Source: Lysinibacillus sp. FSL K6-0232 (GTDB taxonomy: Bacteria; Bacillota; Bacilli; Bacillales_A; Planococcaceae). Taken from it: a stretch of 64,000 bases of DNA. The DNA lies in the NCBI RefSeq assembly GCF_038008325.1, contig NZ_JBBOYW010000001.1:2470001-2534000 (forward strand). The letters are read 5' to 3'. The notes under the pieces were generated by a model. The model had not been told where the DNA came from. It saw only the letters and a program-made list of their open reading frames with translations, and did not search any database. Positions 59,555 to 64,000 of this stretch are shown here, piece after piece. Position 1 is the stretch's first letter; every line of letters starts with the position of its first letter. Both the position numbers and the translations under genes were made by a program.

Positions 59555-59896
59555 ATGGAAGATAAACGTTATATGACACATATGAACTGGCAAGGCTGCA
59601 AATGCCCTAAAAAAGAGGAGCAACGCTGTCCACGCAAAGTTGAAAAATGCCCTTGTGAAAGTACACCAAAAATGAGCAGCAACTGTAGAGGCTGTATTTG
59701 TCAGCAATTAAGAAAATTAGAGCTTGCAACAGCAGTTGATATTTTCTTAGCTGGCGGTGTTAGCTTCTTAGGTGTAACATTCATTTCCTTTGACCCACGT
59801 ACTTGCTGTGCATACTTCCTTGAAGCAGGCGCTGCAGCTACTTCTCCATTAATTGTGGACTGTAATAAAATTGTTGCACTTCGTAGAGCAGCTTAA
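59555..59896 (+). CDS. Cys-rich small protein, possibly spore-coat related
   Basis: A 113-residue protein. The N-terminal third is basic and Cys-rich (CKCPKKEEQRCPRKVEKCPCE, then NCRGCICQQL). It is followed by a hydrophobic beta/Gly-rich part (DIFLAGGVSFLGVTFISFDPRTCCAYFLEAGAAA) with a Cys pair. About eleven cysteines in all. The pattern reminds me of CotY/CotZ-type crust proteins of spore formers, but the order of elements does not match well enough to name it. The ATG is 7 bases after GGGAGG. Single gene with a strong terminator. Confidence 0.7.
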   Translation: MEDKRYMTHMNWQGCKCPKKEEQRCPRKVEKCPCESTPKMSSNCRGCICQQLRKLELATAVDIFLAGGVSFLGVTFISFDPRTCCAYFLEAGAAATSPLIVDCNKIVALRRAA

Positions 59897-59903
59897 TCAT
59901 AAT

Positions 59904-59942
59904 AGTAGAGGGCGCTTCCTGCACGAAGCACCCTCTTTTTTA
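59904..59942 (+). terminator. Terminator of the Cys-rich gene
   Basis: AGAGGGCGCTTC / GAAGCACCCTCT stem with one mismatch, 6-base loop, then T7. Confidence 0.9.
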
Positions 59943-59953
59943 ATGTTAACACG

Positions 59954-60043
59954 CTATCCGTCACTTCTTGTGTTCTATCCGTCACTTTTATAATGCTATC
60001 CACCACTTTTGGCGTTCTATCCGTCGCTTGCCTGATGCTATTG
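59954..60043. repeat. 21-bp tandem repeat, four units plus a partial, abutting zur
   Basis: Units start at 59954, 59975, 59996 and 60017. Each begins CTATCC(G/A)(T/C)C(A/G)CTT and varies in its second half. A fifth start, CTATTG at 60038, coincides with the zur stop codon. On the minus strand the frame would read heptads like TDRTPKV-VDSIIKV, but it is out of the zur frame or stopped by TAG. Confidence 0.88.
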
Positions 60044-60451
60044 TTTACAATCCGGGCATTTCCCGTAGATTTCGAATTTATGGCTTTCAATTTCATAATC
60101 AGGTAGTTTTTCGCCCAGCATTTCCATTGGACAAAGATGCAGCTCTTTCACATTGCCACAATCCATACAAATAAAATGATGGTGATGATGAGGTGATTCA
60201 CAGTGCATACGGAAATTACGCTCTCCTGATAGCTCTGTTTCCTCTAAAATTCCAAGCTTTACAAATGTAGCAAGGTTGCGATAAATCGTATCAAAGCTCA
60301 TTCCTGGAAAATCTTTTTTCAAAACATCCAGTAAATCACGGGCTGTTAGATATTTATCGGTTGCTGCAAACATATCTAATATTAACTCCCGTTTATCTGT
60401 TTTTTTATAGCCATTTTCTTTTAAAATTTCCCACGCTCTTGAAACATTCAT
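60038..60451 (-). CDS. zur: Fur-family zinc uptake repressor
   Basis: Represses zinc uptake genes when zinc is plentiful; 137 residues. The N-terminal winged helix (KKTDKRELILDMFAAT, SFDTIYRNLATFVKLGILE) is followed by the dimerisation domain with the His-rich regulatory site (H88-H92, ESPHHHHHF). The structural zinc site is C95-x2-C98 and C132-x2-C135. Its location with znuB and znuC and a Zur-type operator upstream identify it as Zur, not Fur or PerR. The start overlaps the znuB stop (ATGA). Equivalent to yqfV of Bacillus subtilis. Confidence 0.93.
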   Translation of the reverse strand: MNVSRAWEILKENGYKKTDKRELILDMFAATDKYLTARDLLDVLKKDFPGMSFDTIYRNLATFVKLGILEETELSGERNFRMHCESPHHHHHFICMDCGNVKELHLCPMEMLGEKLPDYEIESHKFEIYGKCPDCKQ

Positions 60452-61311
60452 GGTGCTACCTCCTCCTGCTTCGCAGCCATTTTAAATGCTATTTTCTTTC
60501 CTAGAATTACTAATAGCAAGATCAAAATAGAAGTGACAACAATCGTACCCCCTGGTGCTAAATCCATATAAAATGCGCTCGTTAAGCCAATTAATACAGC
60601 CGCTTCCCCAAAAATAATCGCATAAATAATGGTTTGCTTAAAGCCCTTTGCTAATCGCATCGCAGCCGCCACAGGTAATGTCATTAGCGATGATACTAAT
60701 AAAATACCTACGATACGCATACTTGCTGCAATCACAAGAGCTGTAATAATCATAAATAAAAGATGAATCGAGCGTGCAGGAAGACCGCTTGCTTTAGCAT
60801 ATTCCTCATCAAATGATAGCACAAATAGCTCTTTAAAAAATAAAGATAAAAAGATAATCACAATTGCAGCAATACCAATTACTACCCATAAATCCTGACG
60901 CGATACAGCGGATACCGAGCCAAATAAATAGCTCATTAAATCCGTGCTAAAGCCGCTTGCCAGTGAGATAAAGATGGCACTAATGCCAATTCCCCCCGAC
61001 ATAATAATTGGAATCGCCAGCTCCTCATAATGCTTATATAAACGTCTTAATCGTTCAATTAAAATCGAGCCACTCACAGAGGCTAGTATTCCTAAATAGA
61101 TGGGGTTTAACATGGCTAGAGCTGTTACAGATTGACTGATATATAAGCTGCCCGCTATTCCCGCGAGCGTTACGTGTGATAGAGCATCTGCAATTAATGA
61201 TAGCCTGCGCACAACAATAAACACGCCTAAAAGTGGTGCTAATACACCGATTAATAGCCCTGAGAAAAAGGCGTTTTGTAAAAATTCATAATGTAAAATT
61301 GCTTCAATCAT
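60448..61311 (-). CDS. znuB: Zinc ABC transporter permease
   Basis: Membrane permease of 287 residues for zinc import (ZnuB/AdcB, ABC-3 family). Seven to nine hydrophobic helices; hallmark segments are GVLAPLLGVFIVVRRLSLIADALSHVTLAGIAG near the N-terminus and RIVGILLVSSLMTLPVAAAMRLAKGF. The start MIEAIL has an ATG after AAGGAGAAGGCACA; the longer ORF begins inside znuC. It is 14 bases after znuC and overlaps zur by 4 bases. No binding-protein gene (znuA/adcA) is in the window. Confidence 0.93.
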   Translation of the reverse strand: MIEAILHYEFLQNAFFSGLLIGVLAPLLGVFIVVRRLSLIADALSHVTLAGIAGSLYISQSVTALAMLNPIYLGILASVSGSILIERLRRLYKHYEELAIPIIMSGGIGISAIFISLASGFSTDLMSYLFGSVSAVSRQDLWVVIGIAAIVIIFLSLFFKELFVLSFDEEYAKASGLPARSIHLLFMIITALVIAASMRIVGILLVSSLMTLPVAAAMRLAKGFKQTIIYAIIFGEAAVLIGLTSAFYMDLAPGGTIVVTSILILLLVILGKKIAFKMAAKQEEVAP

Positions 61312-61325
61312 TGTGCCTTCTCCTT

Positions 61326-62072
61326 CTAATGAATCTTTCTTACCGAATGACCGTACCATTTGTCCAGTGCATCCTGAGAAATATTATCAAATTCATTTTT
61401 ATAGCCATGGAAGTGAATCGTTTGATTTAAGCATGCTACATGACTAATACGATTGGATACTGTGTCAACATCATGCGTCACAAGAATCATCGTAATTCCC
61501 TGTTCCCGATTTAATGTCGCCAGCATATCATAAAATGACTGCACATTCTCGTGGTCAATGCCAACAGTTGGTTCATCTAAAATAAGCAGTTTTGGATCGC
61601 TGACTAAAGCTCTTGCAATAAAAACACGTTGCTGTTGACCACCTGATAGTTCACCAATATTGCGATGCATAAAAGCATCCATACCAACTGCCTTTAAAGC
61701 TCTCTCTACTTGCTCTTTCGCATTGCGCCCGGGTCTTTTAAAAAGCCCTAATTTTTTGGTTAATCCGCTTTTCACAACCTCCTGCACGGTTGCTGGAAAG
61801 CCAGAGTTAAAGGCATTGGATTTTTGCGAAACATACCCAATCCATTCACGGTGCTTAAAGGTTGCACTTGGTTCACCAAAAAGTTGTATCTCACCTGATA
61901 GTGGCTTTAATAAACCTAAAATAATTTTTAATAATGTTGATTTACCTGAGCCATTGGGTCCAAGAAGGGCTAAAAAATCGCCCTCTTCTACACGAAAGGA
62001 AATGTTTTTTAAAACCTGTGTATAGTCATATTGGAATGACACATTTTGAATGTCGATAAGTGTTGATTTCAT
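61326..62072 (-). CDS. znuC: Zinc ABC transporter ATP-binding protein
   Basis: Energises ZnuB-mediated zinc import; 248 residues. Walker A GPNGSGKST, Q-loop GYVSQKSNAF, signature [15 protein letters not shown], Walker B LLILDEPTVGID and switch His in ILVTHDVD are present. The C-terminal tail (HFHGYKNEFDNISQDALDKWYGH) contains His residues seen in ZnuC/AdcC proteins. First gene of znuC-znuB-zur with the operator and promoter directly upstream. Confidence 0.94.
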   Translation of the reverse strand: MKSTLIDIQNVSFQYDYTQVLKNISFRVEEGDFLALLGPNGSGKSTLLKIILGLLKPLSGEIQLFGEPSATFKHREWIGYVSQKSNAFNSGFPATVQEVVKSGLTKKLGLFKRPGRNAKEQVERALKAVGMDAFMHRNIGELSGGQQQRVFIARALVSDPKLLILDEPTVGIDHENVQSFYDMLATLNREQGITMILVTHDVDTVSNRISHVACLNQTIHFHGYKNEFDNISQDALDKWYGHSVRKIH

Positions 62073-62090
62073 ACATGATCGCTTCTTTCT

Positions 62091-62112
62091 AAGTCAAAAT
62101 CATTACGATTTA
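62091..62112 (-). promoter_or_regulatory. Zur operator upstream of znuC
   Basis: On the minus strand TAAATCGTAATGATT is followed by TTGACTT. This equals the left half and centre of the Bacillus Zur box (AAATCGTAATNATTACGATTT); the right half is degenerate. It lies just downstream of the -10, so binding would block initiation. Confidence 0.82.
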
Positions 62113-62121
62113 CAAAATTTA

Positions 62122-62150
62122 AGTATAAATGAAAGTGCAGTTTTTGTAAA
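62122..62150 (-). promoter_or_regulatory. Promoter of znuC-znuB-zur
   Basis: TTTACA and TATACT separated by 17 bases on the minus strand, directly upstream of the Zur operator. Confidence 0.75.
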
Positions 62151-62201
62151 GAAAAGAAGATAGGTGCTTTGCCCATCATTTTGCATAAAGGAGGATTGGC
62201 T

Positions 62202-62438
62202 TTGAGTATACAATTTTTACAGCAATTGCTTCAAAGCACTGATAAGGAAATTGTTGAAATTGCCCGACATGAAGGGTTTACTATTACAACTTCTGAAGTT
62301 AAAAAGCTTCGACCTTATTTGGAGCAATTCTCATTTTCTTGGCTTTTTTTAGGTGTGCCTAAAGATATTCTTGTAGAGGTTGAGGCAATTTTAGGAAGAA
62401 AGCGCTCTCGTCAACTTATCGCATTGTTTACAAAATAA
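62202..62438 (+). CDS. yqfT: DUF2624 family protein
   Basis: A 78-residue soluble helical protein: SIQFLQQLLQSTDKEIVEIARHEGF, TSEVKKLRPYLEQFSFSWLF, KRSRQLIALFTK. Length, sequence style and position between nfo and the zinc genes match YqfT (DUF2624). Function unknown. The TTG start is 6-7 bases after AAAGGAGG; it diverges from znuC. Confidence 0.85.
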   Translation: MSIQFLQQLLQSTDKEIVEIARHEGFTITTSEVKKLRPYLEQFSFSWLFLGVPKDILVEVEAILGRKRSRQLIALFTK

Positions 62439-62442
62439 AGAC

Positions 62443-62473
62443 AGCCCGAAATCAGTACCATTGATTTCGGGCT
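62443..62473. terminator. Terminator of yqfT, possibly also of nfo
   Basis: Perfect 12-bp stem AGCCCGAAATCA / TGATTTCGGGCT with a 7-base loop; T4 follows on the plus strand, weaker on the minus strand. Confidence 0.82.
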
Positions 62474-62478
62474 TTTCC

Positions 62479-63372
62479 TTAACCTTTTAATGCTTCAATA
62501 AGCTCAGGCTTAAATGTACCGCTTCGCAGCATATCAATTTCAGCTTTATATGGAGCTACCTTAGATTTTGCATCACTATTTAGCGGGACAAATGGTGTTT
62601 CTAATATTTTCGGAATAGCCATTAGCTGTGGATGATGGACAACATAGTTTAATGCATCAAAGCCAATATGACCAAATCCAATATTTTCATGACGGTCTTT
62701 TCCTGCACCTTGCACATTTTTAGAATCATTAATATGCAGCACTTTAATGCGATCAACGCCGATTATTTTATCGAATTCATTTAGGACGCCATCAAAATCC
62801 TCTACAATATTATAGCCAGCATCATGTGTATGACAAGTATCAAAGCAGACGGAAAGACGCTCATTATGTGTCACACCATCAATAATTTGCGCCAGCTCTT
62901 CAAAGGAGCGTCCGCATTCTGTCCCCTTCCCTGCCATCGTTTCTAAGGCGATTTGAACGGGATAATCCTGCGCTAATACTTCGTTTAAGCCTTCGATAAT
63001 TTTGGCAATCCCTGCATCCGCACCAGCGCCGACATGTGCACCAGGATGTAAGACAATTTGCGTTGCCTCTAATGCAGCTGTACGCTCAATTTCAGATTGT
63101 AAAAAATCTACACCAAGACGAAATGTTTCAGGCTTTGTCGTATTCGCAATATTAATAATATAGGGTGCGTGGACAACAATATTTGTCATACCATGCTCCT
63201 TCATATGAAGAAGCCCTTTTTCAATATTAAGATCAGCAATCGCCTTACGACGTGTATTTTGTGGTGCTCCCGTATAAATCATAAAGGTATTTGCGCCATA
63301 CGATAGCGCCTCTTTACTAGAGCCAAGTAGCATCTCCTTGCCACTCATTGAAACATGTGAGCCAAGTAGCAT
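62479..63372 (-). CDS. nfo: Deoxyribonuclease IV (AP endonuclease, Nfo type)
   Basis: Incises DNA at abasic sites in base-excision repair; 297 residues. A TIM barrel with three zinc ions: ligands visible in [75 protein letters not shown] and ILETPFV. Length and motifs are complete. The start MLLGSH follows AGGAGG. Equivalent to yqfS, the main spore AP endonuclease gene in Bacillus; it follows cshB on the same strand by 12 bases. Confidence 0.97.
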   Translation of the reverse strand: MLLGSHVSMSGKEMLLGSSKEALSYGANTFMIYTGAPQNTRRKAIADLNIEKGLLHMKEHGMTNIVVHAPYIINIANTTKPETFRLGVDFLQSEIERTAALEATQIVLHPGAHVGAGADAGIAKIIEGLNEVLAQDYPVQIALETMAGKGTECGRSFEELAQIIDGVTHNERLSVCFDTCHTHDAGYNIVEDFDGVLNEFDKIIGVDRIKVLHINDSKNVQGAGKDRHENIGFGHIGFDALNYVVHHPQLMAIPKILETPFVPLNSDAKSKVAPYKAEIDMLRSGTFKPELIEALKG

Positions 63373-63384
63373 ATTAAAGCCTCC

Positions 63385-64000
63385 TTATTTTTTACCACGT
63401 GCTTTTAAGCGACGCTCACGCTTTTTAATTTTTTCCATTTCCCATTTCATATTACGTTTATAGCCTGGCTTTACTTTTTTAGGCTTACGTACTAATGCTT
63501 TCGCTTTTACATCAATTTCATTCTCATGCTTCACACGGTTTTTACGGGCATGACGATCCTTTAATTCCGACCATTCCCCATTTTTTACATCCTTTTGAAC
63601 AAATGGAATCCCCATTTTTTCCACACGCGCTAATGCATCCTCATCCGATGGCTCAAACAATGTAATAGCTGTTCCTTTATTGCCTGCACGTGCTGTACGC
63701 CCAACACGGTGAATAAAGAATTCTAGGTCCTCTGGGATTTCATAGTTAATAACATGTGAAATTCCTTGAATATCAATACCACGTGCTGCTAAATCCGTTG
63801 CTACAATATATTGGTAGTCAAGATCACGTATTTGCTTCATCATCTTTTTACGGTCGCGCGGGCTTAAATCGCCATGGATTTGTCCGCAGCGAATCCCATG
63901 CTCGTTTAAGTAATTAGCAACATGCTCTGCCGTTTTACGCGTATTTGTAAAAATAACTGCTAGGAATGGGTTGATGCCTTCAATTACTTCCAATAAACGT
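63385..64000 (-). CDS. cshB: DEAD-box RNA helicase, C-terminal part (5' end outside window)
   Basis: ATP-dependent RNA helicase linked to cold growth and ribosome assembly. Only the second RecA domain and tail are visible: AVIFTNTRKTAEHVANYL (motif IV), QIHGDLSPRDRKKMM, YIVATDLAARGIDI (motif V) and HRVGRTARAGNKG (motif VI). A very basic C-terminal tail rich in Lys/Arg ends ERRLKARGKK and probably binds RNA. The frame is open to the window edge (RLLEVIEG), so the start and the DEAD box are not seen. Position before nfo matches yqfR/cshB. Confidence 0.92.
   Translation of the reverse strand, partial: RLLEVIEGINPFLAVIFTNTRKTAEHVANYLNEHGIRCGQIHGDLSPRDRKKMMKQIRDLDYQYIVATDLAARGIDIQGISHVINYEIPEDLEFFIHRVGRTARAGNKGTAITLFEPSDEDALARVEKMGIPFVQKDVKNGEWSELKDRHARKNRVKHENEIDVKAKALVRKPKKVKPGYKRNMKWEMEKIKKRERRLKARGKK

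Noticed and set aside
59893-60096. Minus-strand frame through the 21-bp repeats (heptads with DRT and DS)
   Set aside because: It is a by-product of a 21-base tandem repeat out of the zur frame, with no SD.
1-64000. CRISPR arrays, tRNA and rRNA genes
   Set aside because: Scanned for regularly spaced repeats and for conserved tRNA/rRNA sequence; nothing convincing. The 21-bp tandem repeat has no unique spacers.

Overview
The window is a low-GC Bacillales chromosome segment, most likely a round-spored Planococcaceae member close to Lysinibacillus/Solibacillus. Support comes from the A+T-rich sequence, strong AGGAGG ribosome sites with many TTG/GTG starts, gene order matching the Bacillus subtilis yqf-yqg region, and the protein families present. 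No rRNA, tRNA or CRISPR array was seen.

Layout. (1) 1-2.7 kb: an OmpR-type two-component system with an ABC ATPase cut by the window edge. (2) 3-7 kb: a Cys-containing SufR-like regulator, then yqgY, yqgX and yqgW; an IS1182-type element sits in the yqgW terminator. (3) 7-16 kb: ltaS, yqgQ-yqgN, rpmG, a membrane/coiled-coil gene pair, a tryptophan T-box trpE-trpG unit, an MscS channel and a VWA-like protein. (4) 16-21 kb: pstS-pstC-pstA-pstB-phoU behind an array of PhoP-type repeats. (5) 21-31.9 kb: pbpA, a second IS1182-type element that seems to have replaced most of yqgE, sodA, yqgC, a Na/Pi cotransporter, a DUF1189 gene, a LysM-like gene, ispG and yqfW. (6) 32-59.9 kb: genes foreign to the yqf-yqg order: two tandem chemoreceptors, a MerR regulator with a CorC/HlyC-type membrane protein, a phosphatase, ctaB, a thioredoxin-like protein, YhgE/Pip, a PCYCGC lipoprotein, the ydaJKLMN exopolysaccharide operon, a putative horizontally acquired helical protein beside an integrase relic, and serC. 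(7) 60-64 kb: the synteny resumes with zur-znuB-znuC, yqfT, nfo and cshB.

How the genes work together. Phosphate supply is covered twice: Pst/PhoU is the high-affinity route and the NptA-type protein carries its own PhoU-like tail. Zinc uptake (znuCB) is co-transcribed with its repressor zur behind a recognisable Zur site. ydaJKLMN should make an exopolysaccharide controlled by c-di-GMP: the YdaK homologue has lost GGDEF but keeps an RxxD site. trpE-trpG carries a complete Trp-specific T-box leader.

Points most worth a second look: two genes whose reading frames seem to require non-ATG/GTG/TTG initiation (a MerR gene with ATT, and ydaJ); a hairpin lying exactly between the Shine-Dalgarno and start codon of the CorC-type gene; an IS that duplicated a whole 28-bp terminator palindrome; a family of small GTTGATT/AATCAAC-ended repeats, one of them inside an IS; a carboxylesterase-fold protein with Asn in place of the nucleophilic Ser; and a 21-bp tandem repeat that starts at the zur stop codon. 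No single clearly undescribed multi-gene system was identified. All assignments rest on reading motifs and gene order; no database search was possible.
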